A stretch of DNA of 64,000 bases from Cafeteria roenbergensis (GCA_008330645.1 VLTN01000032.1:124001-188000), one strand, 5' to 3'; positions 48,313 through 58,629 are shown, numbered from the stretch's first letter. Made by a program: numbers and translations. The notes: generated by a model from the sequence alone, not told the origin.

Positions 48313-50928
48313 CTAGCCCCGCGACACGAGGCGAAGCTCGAAGGTTCCGGCCTCCGGCTCTGCCGGTGAGTCATCGCCAGCGGCGGGGGCCGAGTCGGTG
48401 CGAACAAGGGCCACCCGCTCGGCTGCTCCGAGCAAGACAGAGTTGAGCCCGGCATCGAGGCTGTGCATGCCAGTGGCTCGGAGGGCGTCGGTCAAAGGGA
48501 CGACCAGCGCTGGTGGAGGCTGGGCGAGCCGGCCGACGATAGGGCGGTCCAGCAGGCCGCCGGACCGCACACGGGAGGAGGCCTTGAGCGCGCGGAGGGC
48601 CCCTGCCGGCAGGTTCACCAGGCGGAGGACCACGCTGCTGCCAGCGCACCGCGCCTCGATCACAAACTGCCGAGACTCGGCCGAGGACGGCACGGCCGCC
48701 TCGTCGCCGGCGCCTGAGAGTCCGATTCCGCGGGCCAGCGCGGGCGTGAGGGTGAGAGGCTGGCCCGCAGAGGCGAACTCCTGCACCGAGAAGAGAGCTC
48801 CGGCGGCCATGGCCGAGACGGCTGCAGCGTCGGTGGCGCCACTGAACCGCACCACGGGCGCGTGGGACGCGGCGGTGGTCCCGTCCGCCGCGACGGCTGC
48901 CAGCGCCTTTGCCGTGGAAGGCATCTGCGGCCACAGCAGGGCTTCCCGGCGCCACCAGCGCGCGGCCAGCTCCGAGTACGCCAGGCGGTCGTCGAGCATG
49001 TGCGTGGCCAGCGCCTGCACCGATGGTCCGGTCAGGAGCGCGGCAGGGAAGACGTTGTCCACCGAGGGCGCGCCTCCCGCAGCGGCTGACTCCGGAGTCG
49101 CTCCGATCGAGAAGTACGAGTGGCGCTCCTGGCTGGAGGCAGGGTCCACGGAGCTCACTCTCAGCAGCGCCACGTGGCCTTCGAGTTCCCCGTCGGCGCC
49201 CGTGACGGCCTCTGTTGGCTCGAGGGCGCCCGCCTCGCCTGCCGGCTTCATCGGGGGGGCGCGGACGACGAGACGGACCCTTCCGCTGCCCGACGCCGAC
49301 CCCGTGCCGGCTCTGGGCTCGAATGGGCTGGAGCGCGGCCCGCCGTCCAGCCCGAGCAGCGTGGCCCTCTTGCTCGCCCAAGGAGTGGGCACCATGGGCT
49401 GTCTGCGCGTGTGGGAGTGCACCATCGCGCCGAACGCCTCGCTATCTTCCGCCGCAGGGGGCGCCGCCTCCGAAAAGGGCCCCGACGCCACGGCCTTGAG
49501 ATCGGCCTCCGCCACCTCCCAGGTGTCCCGGCAGGCGTCGATGCCGTCCTCCGTGAGCACCACTCCCTCCTCCAAGTCCCTGCTGCTCTCGGCAGCAGCG
49601 GCCTGTGCCGCCGCGCCCTCCCCCTCGCCCTCGCCGACGGCCACGAGAAGCAGCTCCTGCTTCGCGCCCGCTGCCTTGCGCAAGGCCACACGGCCCGCCA
49701 CGGCCAGCAGAGCCCCTGAAACGTCCCCGTCCGAGAGGGCGTGCGAGGCGCCGGCCTTTCGCGCCGCGGTCTCGAGGTCCAGGACGAGCGGGACAGGCGC
49801 CGTCCCACCGGCCGTTGCCGAAGTGTCTCCATCGCTATCGCGCATGACGAGCCATGCGCTGACGGTGGCGCCGTCGCACTTGGCCTCCACGACGAACTCG
49901 CTCGCCTCGCAGCCGGCCGGCGCCCCGCTGCCAGCCTGCAGGCCGACACTTCGGGCGCTGACTGGCTCCAGGTCGAGCCGGCCTCCCGCCCCGTCGTGGT
50001 GCGCCGTGCGCTCCTCGCACAGGTGCGCAAGCAGCGCGCGCTCTGCCGGGGGCTCCAGCAGCGCTGGCGGCACCAGGCCGCGCAAGGACAAGACGGCCCC
50101 TGACCCGCCGTGGCCGCCCGGCCCGGTGCTGACGATGACGGACGTCTCCGTGTCGCTACTCGGGTCCATGACCTGCACCCGGTACACCCGCGCAGCGTTG
50201 GCGATGAGGGCGGCCTCGTCCAGAACGGCCGGCTGGGCCGCGGGCTTGGGGGCCGCGCCCTTGGCGCTCATCGTGAACGAAGGCACCGACCGCATCGCAC
50301 CCGTACCCCTGGAACGGCCCCCCACGCTTCCTCCCGCGAGCGAGCTGCCGTTGATGCGACGGACCGCAGAGGCAACGTCGAGGCGCTCCGCCTGCACCCA
50401 AACGCGCGCGGTGCGGCGCGACGAGGCGGCGCTCTCGTCGTTGTCCGCCGCCATGCCTAGAATGCGCACCCGCTTCGTGCTGACGATTTTGGGCACGAGG
50501 AAGCGAGTGCCGGTGGCCTTGTCGGGGAAGGCCGAGCGTGCCACCGTCGTGAGCTGCGTGTAGTCGCTGTCCCGTGCCATTTGCACGGCCTCCGCCAGCA
50601 TCGCCGAAATGACGGCGTCACTGGGGAGCACGGCCTGCTTGGGCGGCTTGCCACGGGCCGAAGAGGGCGCCGGCGCGGCGCTCGCTTGCGCCGGCTGCAC
50701 GGCCGCCGCCGTGCTGCCAGAGCCGTGACCGCCGGTGCCCGCCGACGGCGCGTCGGCCACCACAACGGACTGGGCACTCGCGTTTGCCGTCGCCGTTGCC
50801 CCGGTGCTGCCGGGCTGGGGTGCAGGGGCAGGAGCTGCAGTTTTTTGCGCTGTTGACGAGCCGTCGCCCGAACCGGCACGTCGAGGGTGCGGCGACACCG
50901 CAGCCGGGGAGCTGCTGCAGAGGCCCAT
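48313..50928 (-). CDS. N-myristoylated protein with a duplicated unknown module
   Basis: Single exon, 871 residues. The N-terminus MGLCSSS fits N-myristoylation of Gly2 with a palmitoylatable Cys4, predicting membrane attachment. A Ser/Ala/Pro linker (8-95) precedes a helix region (100-200). Two related modules follow, about 248-432 and 584-870. They share, in the same order, YRVQVMDPSSDTETSVIVSTG / LLRVSSVDPASSQERHSYFSIG-like strands, PPAERALLAHLCEERTAHHD / GPSVQALATHMLDDRLAYSE, LDLEPVSARSVGLQA / LTLTPALARGIGLSG, SEFVVEAKCDG / RQFVIEARCAG, and SGALLAVAGRVALRKA / NSVLLGAAERVALVRT. I do not recognise the module. Lipidation is inferred from the motif only. Confidence 0.75.
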   Translation of the reverse strand: MGLCSSSPAAVSPHPRRAGSGDGSSTAQKTAAPAPAPQPGSTGATATANASAQSVVVADAPSAGTGGHGSGSTAAAVQPAQASAAPAPSSARGKPPKQAVLPSDAVISAMLAEAVQMARDSDYTQLTTVARSAFPDKATGTRFLVPKIVSTKRVRILGMAADNDESAASSRRTARVWVQAERLDVASAVRRINGSSLAGGSVGGRSRGTGAMRSVPSFTMSAKGAAPKPAAQPAVLDEAALIANAARVYRVQVMDPSSDTETSVIVSTGPGGHGGSGAVLSLRGLVPPALLEPPAERALLAHLCEERTAHHDGAGGRLDLEPVSARSVGLQAGSGAPAGCEASEFVVEAKCDGATVSAWLVMRDSDGDTSATAGGTAPVPLVLDLETAARKAGASHALSDGDVSGALLAVAGRVALRKAAGAKQELLLVAVGEGEGEGAAAQAAAAESSRDLEEGVVLTEDGIDACRDTWEVAEADLKAVASGPFSEAAPPAAEDSEAFGAMVHSHTRRQPMVPTPWASKRATLLGLDGGPRSSPFEPRAGTGSASGSGRVRLVVRAPPMKPAGEAGALEPTEAVTGADGELEGHVALLRVSSVDPASSQERHSYFSIGATPESAAAGGAPSVDNVFPAALLTGPSVQALATHMLDDRLAYSELAARWWRREALLWPQMPSTAKALAAVAADGTTAASHAPVVRFSGATDAAAVSAMAAGALFSVQEFASAGQPLTLTPALARGIGLSGAGDEAAVPSSAESRQFVIEARCAGSSVVLRLVNLPAGALRALKASSRVRSGGLLDRPIVGRLAQPPPALVVPLTDALRATGMHSLDAGLNSVLLGAAERVALVRTDSAPAAGDDSPAEPEAGTFELRLVSRG

Positions 50929-51320
50929 GGCAGGCCCTGAGAGTCACGCGCCTTTGCGCTGGAGGCGGGACGCGATGGCCAGGCAGCCAGTACCAAGGGT
51001 GTTGGCGTCGGCCACGCTCGTCTGACCGTTGCCGTTTTGCTCGGCCGCGGCAGAGCGACTGCGCGACCAGAGACGTCTGAACTGAAGATCCTGCTGGCAG
51101 TCGCGGCGCGCACGCAACGCAGCACCGCAGCATGCACACAGGAGACTCGGGCCCAGCCAGCCGCTTGGGGTGCAGCGCGGGCGCGCCACGCGAGTGCCCT
51201 GCCGCCACAAACGAGCCGAAGGGAAGCGACGCATTGGGCTTGGGGAACGAACCACCGAGAGACGCCCTCGTAGCCACGTGACCGCGTCTGTTTTGTCGGG
51301 GTAGAATCTACGTCTGCGGA

Positions 51321-51327
51321 CAAATAT
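51321..51327 (+). promoter_or_regulatory. CAAATAT word in low-GC intergenic region
   Basis: Same 7-mer as the promoter-proximal copies, but about 390 bases from the nearest start codon and pointing away from it. A weak candidate on its own. Confidence 0.2.
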
Positions 51328-52063
51328 GAACCCAACCGGTTACCGAACGCCATGCCGCGCCGGCGAGGCTGGCCGAGTCGAAACTGACGCTGCGCTTCGG
51401 CGCTTCGCCAAGGCTAGGGAACGCTTCCCCGTTCGTGGCCACCGACCAAGGCAGCAAGCCTCGCTTCCGGCGCCCTGAGGTTGTTTCGGCCTGCAAACTG
51501 GTTTTGCCACACGCATCCTTTCTTTTGTCACCAAGCTTGCGTTCTCCCCTTGGCACCGTGGTTCTTGAGCGTCAAACGATGCCGCTGCGCTTCCTCGGCC
51601 GAAAGCATTCCTCGTGGGCTCCAGCACGCAATGAAATGTTGAGGTACGCTTTGAAGGCGGCCTGAAGCCGGCCTGAATTTGGTGCTCCGTGAGCTGTTTC
51701 GCGTGCAACATAGCTGCGCTTGGGACAGCAGATGCATCCAAACCAGGCTCCCGCGTAAGTGAGCCACAGCCTCATGGCTCGTGCGGTCTGCTGGGACCTG
51801 CACCCACCCACCGCAGACTTTGAGCATCCGAGCACGGTGTCAAGTTTGGGCTGCTCGGAAGTTGAGCTTCGCCTAGGCTTGCCGCCTTTTGTTGAGCATC
51901 TCGTGGCAGCGTTGCGTGCGTTGCGCGCACCTGGTTCATCGTAGACCTACACAACAGCTTCCCGCCCACGCTGAGCTATGTTGAGCTCCTGGCAGGTCTT
52001 GCTGAGGAGCAATGACGAATGCCCATGGTTTGATTTGCTGGAGCCCAAGTCAGGCTCGGCTGC

Positions 52064-52070
52064 CAAATAT
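52064..52070 (+). promoter_or_regulatory. CAAATAT element upstream of SPCA pump gene
   Basis: The word ends 74 bases before the SPCA ATG at 52145. Confidence 0.45.
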
Positions 52071-52144
52071 GGAGCTGAATAGCTCGGCTCCACGGTCAGC
52101 CGCGCACCCAAGACCCCGCCTGCGCGGCGCTTGTGGGGCGCAAA

Positions 52145-55100
52145 ATGGACGCGTGCCCGGCGCAGGTCTCGTCGGAACATGCGTGCAGCATGCCTGTCGA
52201 GGATGTTGTCGGCGCGATGAGGACCGACCGTGAGCATTGACTCGTTCGCGACGCTGGCCATTTCGCCGCAAGCCGCTCGCGGCCAGCCGGCAAAGCTTCG
52301 CACCGGGGCGATGTGAGGCGGTCCTGCGTCATCGTTTCGGCCGCCGAGTGGAGCCTGCGGCGCCGACTGGGGCCGGCAACTGAGCTAGACAATGCTCGGC
52401 AATTGGCTTGGCTTGGGATGGCATTTACTGGCTCCTGCCACGCCCTCCCCTCCGCCCCCCCAGCCCCAAACCTCGTGAACGCCGCGCACTTTCACGAGTC
52501 TCCCGTGTTCCCCGCAGTCCACCGCGGGCTGGAGCCGAGCGAGGCACAGCGGCGCAGGCTCGCTTGCGCGACGGGAATTAGCGACGACGGCGACGACGAG
52601 GGCATCTTTTCCAAGGTTGTCGACAACCTGAAGGACCCGACGATCATGCTGCTGCTGGCATCCATGGCCGTTAGCTGCGTTCTGGGCCAGTGGGACGACG
52701 CTGCCGCCATCGGCGTGGCGGTGGCGCTCGTGGTTGGGATCGGTGTTGCGCAAGAGATGCACGCCGACAAGGCCGTGGCCGCGCTGAGGGACCTGGCCCC
52801 AGCGCGCTGCCGAGTCATTCGGGCCGGCCACGTGCAGGAGGTGGACGCAGCGTCGGCAGTGCCTGGAGACGTGGTGCTCCTCGCGGCCGGGGACAGGGTG
52901 CCTGCCGACATGCGGATCACGGCTGCCGCCTCGCTTCGCCTCGACGAGAGCGTGCTCACAGGCGAGGCGGACGCGCAGACCAAGCGGCAGCGCGAGACCC
53001 CCGAGGGCGCCGCGCTGGCAGAGCGCTCTTCCATGGCCTTTCTTGGCACGCTGGCCGTCGCCGGCCACGGTCGCGGCGTGGTCACCGCAGTGGGGCCGCA
53101 GAGCGTGTACGGTTCGATCAAGGAGCTCATCGAGCGGGCCAGCAAGGAGCGCCGCCGAAGCGTCCTGCAAGAGCAGATGGACGCCCTCGGCCAGCGACTG
53201 TCCGTCGCCTCCATCGGCCTGATCATCGTCATTGGCGCCATCGGCCTCTGGCGCGGACGCAACTGGCTCGACACGGTGCAGGTCGCCATCTCGCTCGCCG
53301 TGGCGGCCATCCCCGAGGGCCTCCCAGTCGTCACCACGGTCACCCTTGCCGTTGGTGTGCAGCGGCTCGCGGCAGAGAAGGCAGTGTGCCGGCGCCTTCA
53401 GGCTCTCACGGACCTCGGCTCCAGCCGGCTCGTCGTAGTCACCGACAAGACGGGCACACTCACGCAAAACCGCATGAGGCTCGAGGTGGCGTACCTTGCT
53501 CCGCCTGCCGGACCTGGAGCGGCACGCTCGGGCCCCGCGGACGTTGGCGCCGTCGCGCTGAGCGAGCGCGCGGGGGGTGCCGAGTCGAGCTCCCACGGTG
53601 TCGTCGTGGCGGCAAAGGCGGTGGCCTCTGCCGCGGGTAGGAGCGGCTCGGGTCAGGTGGTGGCGTTCCTGCCCGATTCCGGCGCGGGCTCAGACACGGG
53701 CACTGGGCCGCGGGTGCCCTGGGAGCTCCTGAGCGACTCCTCTGGCCACTCTGGCGCTGGCGGGCCTGCAACCGGCCGCAAGGCCACCGCGGACTCCAAC
53801 CCGGTTCTGTTCAGGCTGCTGCACGGGGCCGCTCTCTGCAGCAACGCGCACAGCGACGGCGCGGGAGGCGTGATCGGGCCAGCAACGGAGGTGGCGCTGG
53901 TGGAAGCCGCTCACGAGGCAGGCCTGCTCGCGATCCACGAGAGGCACGAGCGCATTGCCGAGGTGCCCTTCTCCTCGGACCGCAAGTGGATGGCCGTGCA
54001 GGTGCGAGAGCTGGCGCCTGGCGCCGCCAGTGCGTCGGCGCCCGAGGAGGACGTGGCCGAGGCGGCTGCCGCAGCAGCAGCCGCCGCCGCAGGCTCCGGC
54101 GGTGGCGGAGAAGGGGATGACGGCGCACCCACATGCTTGCCGCGCCAGGACGGGGCGCACGTGTGGGTCAAGGGCGCGCCAGAGCGGGTGCTTGCGATGT
54201 GCGGCTTCGTGGCCGGGCCCGATGGCGTTGCGATGCCGCTGTCTGCTGCGGGCAGGGCGGACATCCTCGCTGCCCAGGCCGCGGCGTCCGGGTGCGCGCT
54301 GCGGGTGCTGGCCGTGGCTGAGGGTGCCGAGCTGACGGAGGCCGACTCCGCGGCAGCAAGGACGGCTGGCGATTCCGCGCCCGCTTCGGACCAGGAAAAG
54401 CGCCCGAGCGGCGGCCCGGGCCACGTGACCCGCTCCGTTCCCCAGGGGCTGACCTTCGTTGGCCTCGTGGCGCTCATGGACCCGCCGAGACCTACCGCGG
54501 GTCCGAGCGTGGCCTTGCTCCGCGCGTGCGGCATTCGCAGCGTGATGCTCACGGGCGACGCAGAGCAGACGGCAAGGGCGGTCGCGCGCCTGGTGGGCAT
54601 CGAGGGCGTCGGCGAGGACCCCGAGGCGCCTCCCACCGCAGTCAGCGGGGCGTCGCTGGACGCTGCGAGCGAGCTGGACCTCGGCCGCCTGGTGGGCGCT
54701 GCCACGGTCTTCTACAGGGTGTCCCCTGCGCACAAGCTGCGCGTTGTCAAGGCGCTGCAGGCTCGCGGTCTCACCGTGGCATGCTTTGGCGACGGCGTCA
54801 ACGACGCCCCCGCGCTCCGGGCAGCCGACGTCGGCGTGGCCATGGGCCTCCACGGGACGCAAGTAGCCCGCGAGGCTGCTGACGTGGTGCTGCTCGACGA
54901 CCGCTTCGAGACGCTCGTGCGAGGGGTGGAGGCCGGCCGGTCGATCTTCCGCAACGTGCGGGCCTTTGTGCGCTTCCAGGTTGCCTCCTCCATCGCGCTG
55001 CTTGTCCTTGTCACCGTCTGTTACGCGGCCGGCGCCGACTCCCCGCTCAATGCAACCATGGTCCTGATGGCCAACGTTCTCATCGACGGCCCGCCAGCGC

Positions 55101-55762
55101 AGACGCTCGGCCTCGAGCACGTGGAGCCGGCCAGCGTGCGCAAGCCTGCCCGACGGGAGGACGAGCATATCCTCACCCCACGCCTCTTCGCCCGCACGGC
55201 CCTCACCGCCGTCATCATGTCCGGGGCCCTCCTGGGGTCGTACTGGCGCCGCATCCTCGACGGCGTGGTGTCCCGGCGCGACAGCACTCTTGTGTTTGCA
55301 ACCTTTGTGGTGCTCGACATGGCGTCGGCCTACGTGGCTCGCTGCGGCGACCGCCCGCTCCTCTCCGTGCCCGTGCTTGGGAACAAGCCCTTCGCCATTG
55401 CCACAGCAGGCGTGCTGGCTTTCCTAGCGCTGGCAGTTCACGCCCCCCCGCTGCAGGCCGTGTTCAGCACCGAGGCCATCAGAGCCTCTGACTGGCTGTT
55501 CATCCTTGCCCTCGCAGCGGCGGTGATCCTCGCCGACGAACTCGCAAAGCCCTTCCTGGCCGAGCCAGCGGCCGCTGGCCCGGCAGTTGCCCCCGCCTCC
55601 CGCACAGGGGAAGCGGGCGCTCGCTTGCGCACCGAATCCGACGAACAGAGGCTGCTGGGCGATGTCTCGGGGCGCGGGGGCTCGGAGAGCGGAGCGACCC
55701 TGTCTGCTGGCGCTGCGAACGTGCCCGGCGACAGCCCTCGCGTCAGGCGGCGAGGCTCGTGA
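52145..55762 (+). CDS. SPCA/PMR1-type Ca2+/Mn2+-transporting P-type ATPase
   Basis: Golgi-type P2A pump that moves Ca2+ or Mn2+ into the secretory pathway. Exons 52145-52229 and 52518-55762 (GTGAGC...CCGCAG) give 1109 residues. Splicing yields MPVEDVVGAMRTD|LHRGLEPSEA, matching human SPCA1 LPVSEVASILQADLQNGL and restoring the cytosolic N-terminus. Motifs: actuator LDESVLTGEA, M4 PEGLP (from residue 294), phosphorylation site DKTGTLT (from 338), KGAPERVLAMC, MLTGDAEQTA, hinge GDGVNDAPALR, and M6 NVLIDGPPAQTLGLEHVEP with the site Asn and Asp of SPCA pumps. The nucleotide-binding domain has disordered insertions (about 53500-53790 and 54020-54130), making it longer than the usual 920-950. The in-frame ATG at 52313 is intronic. 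Start could also be the internal Met of MPVEDVV. Confidence 0.9.
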
Positions 55763-56151
55763 GCGCAGCGGGCAGGCCAGCGTCCTGGGCCCAGCATCAG
55801 ATCTGGGGAACAAGGTTGCCGCCGTCGCTGGCGCTGAGCTCCAGGCCGGCTCCTGGAGAGCGCTCGCTGCTGGAGGGGCAAAGGCAGCAGGGGGGGGAGT
55901 GGGCCACAGCGTCGTTTCCGGGCGCATGCATCTGTGTGTTTGTGGCTGTCTGTGTGTGTGTGTGTGCGCGCGCGCGTGGTACGTGCGCCCGCGCGCGCTT
56001 GCATGCGGCCTGTGGCCTGCCGCGTTCAAAGCGGGGACGGGGTGCGTGCGCGCGTCCGCGCGTTGCCTGAGCTCTCCCTTCGAGTTGCGTGTTTGGCAGC
56101 ATGACGCCATTCACAATCACGCACGCGCCAAGGACTCCAGTCGGGGTCCGC
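55763..56151. other. Convergent SPCA/UDP-rhamnose synthase 3' region
   Basis: 389 bases without a gene, including a TG/CG dinucleotide repeat. Confidence 0.5.
55951..55976. repeat. TG followed by CG dinucleotide repeat
   Basis: About eight TG units run directly into five CG units, an alternating purine-pyrimidine tract of the kind that can adopt Z-DNA. Confidence 0.85.
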
Positions 56152-57526
56152 CTACTTAGCGTCGGCGGGCTTGGGGATGCCCTCCGAGTCCTTGAAGTTG
56201 ACCGGCGGGAAGGCGCCCTCGGCCTTAAGGTTCTCGGCCATGCGGATGAAGACGCCCTCCACAGCCTCCTTGATGGGCGGGATGCGCACGTCCGCGAGCG
56301 CGGTCTCGAGCTTGGTGGTGTCGAGGGTGTTGTTAGAGCGCTCGGCCTTGAGGATGGCGTTGCACTGCTCCTCGGTGAAGTTGGCCCACCAGAAGGTCGG
56401 GTCCACGTGGGTGCGGTAGTGAGTGAGGATCTCGTTGTGGGACACCGCGCCCGGGTTGGTGAAGTTGAACACACCGGTCAGGCCCTTGTGGATCATGAGA
56501 GCGGCGACAGGGAGCATGTCGAACAGCGTGGTCATGCTGTTGGGGATGTCCACGACGCGAGCATACTTGGTGATCTTGGTCACGAAGTTGCGGTGGTTGA
56601 GGTCGTCGCTGATGGGCATGCGGAAGCGCAGCGTGAGCACATGCTTGTAGGCGCGGCACATGGTCTCCACCATGCCCTTGGTGAGGGAGTAGAAGGAGCC
56701 GGTGAAGTTGGGCTTGTCCTCCTCCGTGAAGCCCTTGCCGCCGATGGTGTGCTCGTCGTCGTACTTGTAGATGCAGCCGGTGGCGAAGTTGGTCACGTGG
56801 ATGCCGCGGGTCTCGCACAGGTCGATGAGGCTCATGGTGCCGATGACGTTCACGCGGATGGTCTCGGCCTTGTGGTCCTCGCACCAGTCGACGTTGGGGC
56901 GGCCGGTGACGCCAGCGCAGTTGAGAACGAACTTGGGCTTCACGGAGTCGATCTCGCTGCGCGGGGGCAGCCAGGGCGGGGGCACGCGCGCAGCGCCGGC
57001 GCGGACTCGGCCAGGTTTGTCAAGGCCACAAACGCATCCTTGCAGATCGCTCAATTGCCTGCGCCCCACCAAGCCTTCCCCCGTCCCCCCTCCGCGTCCC
57101 CGGCCGCCAGCCAGCACCCCCGCCCCCGAGGGCACCAGCCTTTCCCGATCGAAACTGCGCGAGGCGCCGCGGCTCCTCAGGCGCAGCCTGCTGCTCACGC
57201 TTCGACGTCCGAGCGGTTCTCGAGGCGCGACGAGGCCGCGATTGCCTCGCAGCCGCGCTCCTTGAGGAGGGTCACCATCTTCTGGCCAATCCAGCCGGTC
57301 TTGCCGCCGAACACGAGGTACGGGCCCTTGTGGAGGTCGGCAACGGCCTGCGGAAGCGGGCAGCGGGGCACTTGCCACGTGCTGGGCCTGTTGATTCAGC
57401 TGCTCAACGCCCAGAGAAGCGAACGCGGCGCCCCCTTTCGCGTCCAGACCCCGGCAAGAACGGCCAACTCACAAGCGCCTCGATGGGCGACGGCTTGGCG
57501 GCATCGGCAGAGGCGGCGGCGGCCAT
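56152..57526 (-). CDS. UDP-4-keto-6-deoxy-glucose 3,5-epimerase/4-reductase (plant NRS/ER type)
   Basis: Bifunctional enzyme that makes UDP-L-rhamnose from UDP-4-keto-6-deoxyglucose using NADPH. Exons: 57526-57473, 57347-57199 and 56956-56152, giving 335 residues (plant enzyme about 300). Introns are GTGAGT...CCGCAG and GTGAGC...GCGCAG. Visible motifs are Rossmann GGKTGWIG (32-39), SRLENRSDVEAEID across an exon junction, NCAGVTGRPNVDWCEDHK, FATGCIYKYD, catalytic YSLTK, RFRMPISDDL, VVDIPNSMT and FNFTNPGAVSHNEI. All are typical of plant UER1 and the C-terminal half of RHM. The partner 4,6-dehydratase is not in this window, so it should be encoded elsewhere. No targeting signal is visible, so cytosol is expected. 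A CAAATAT element lies 50 bases upstream. Confidence 0.94.
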
Positions 57527-57576
57527 GGCTGAATGGGAAGGGAGTGCGTGAGGTGCGCGGATTCGCAGGGGCGGCG

Positions 57577-57583
57577 ATATTTG
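57577..57583 (-). promoter_or_regulatory. CAAATAT element upstream of UDP-rhamnose synthase gene
   Basis: Reads ATATTTG on the + strand; in the gene's orientation it ends 50 bases before the ATG at 57526. Confidence 0.45.
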
Positions 57584-57733
57584 CCGAGATTGCCTCATTG
57601 CGGGCGCGCCGTGCGAGTACGTCGCGCCAGCCATCAGCCGCAAGCCCCAGCACGAGCGACAGGCGACCCGACGGCGCGTAGCGAAAAGCCGCAAGAGCGG
57701 TCGCGCATCCGCAATGGCAGCCCCACAAGAGTT

Positions 57734-58629
57734 TCAGAGCAGGCTGTCCCCGCCGCCCACATCTCGAGCGGCAGCCGCCACGGCCGTCCTGGTTGCCGAC
57801 ACAGCGACGGCACTGACAAGCGGGGCAAGAATGAGTCGCGACAGACGGGCGTCCGCTGCCAAGACGACGGCCACCGCGCTCTCGTCCGCGTCAAGCACGG
57901 CCACTCGACGGTAAGCCGCCACGCCCGCGTCGCAAGCCGCTGCCCCGGCAGCCTCCATGCTGAGATCCTCTCCATCCTGCGACCGCTTATCACAAGCCAG
58001 CCATGCGCGAGCGCGCGACGCGTTTGTGCGCCTGCAAGGAGCACCGCGCGCACATACGACCGCCAAACACAAACGACGCCTCGCCAGCGCATCGGGGCCT
58101 TCGGCAGCGCAGGGGCACTCACCGGTGCGCCGGGCGCCAGCCACTCGTAGATGACCTCCCCGCGAGGCCCGCGGTGGAGCACCGGCTTCTGGATCGTCGC
58201 CCCATCCAGGCGGCCCAGACGACTCGACTGCGGGAACATGCCCGAAAAGACGGCGTCTCGCGGTCCTGCCGACAAGAGCCCGGACACAGTCCCGCTGACC
58301 GCGCCGAAGATGCTCGCCGCCGCCCTGCCCGTCGCGGAGCCTAGGTCCGCCGGGGCGGGCGCGACGCCCTCCCGCCGCTGCCGCTCCCGCCCCAAGTCCC
58401 CCGCGTCCGCGGCGGGGGCTGCGCCTCCGAGGGTACCCCGGCTGGCGGCCTGTGAGGCAGCACCTTTGCGGCGCTGGCGGGCGTAGGCGGCGGCTTCTTG
58501 GGCCTCCCAGTGCTCCAGCTCGGCCATTGCCTGGCAGAACGCCCTTGCAGTCGCGGCCGCGCCTTCCGCATGTGCCAGTTTTCCTAGCGTGCAAGCCGCC
58601 ACGAAGGAGACTCTCGCACTGCGGGTCAC
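57734..58629 (-). CDS. Unknown protein, two exons
   Basis: Proposed exons 58629-58123 and 57976-57734 (GTGAGT...TCGCAG, 146 nt intron) give 249 residues. I do not recognise the family. The start MTRSARVSFVAACTLGKLAH and the stretch AMAELEHWEAQEAAAYARQR are probably helical. A Gly/Ala segment (AAASIFGAVSGTVSGLLSAG) precedes TIQKPVLHRGPRGEVIYEW at the end of exon 1. Exon 2 ends with an Ala/Val-rich, moderately hydrophobic segment (RLILAPLVSAVAVSATRTAV) that could associate with a membrane. The splice sites match the local pattern and phase, and both exons stay open, which is the main support. The start codon is uncertain; a Met near 58530 or an upstream exon is possible. It diverges from the ankyrin/deoxyribosyltransferase-like gene. 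Confidence 0.5.

Larger units (their letters stand above)
50929..52144. other. 1.2 kb gene-free region with a low-GC core
   Basis: Divergent region between the myristoylated protein gene and the SPCA pump. Its core (about 51290-52080) is clearly less GC-rich: I count 29 G+C of 60 at 51481-51540 and 32 of 60 at 51601-51660. I find no gene. Short ORFs on both strands (for example 51572-51835 minus and 51759-51944 plus) have no recognisable domain and no splice partners. It may hold long 5' regulatory sequence, a non-coding RNA or a decayed insert. Confidence 0.5.

Noticed and set aside
52313-52517. SPCA start at 52313
   Set aside because: The encoded sequence does not fit the SPCA N-terminus. 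The exon at 52145-52229 joins in phase and matches SPCA1.
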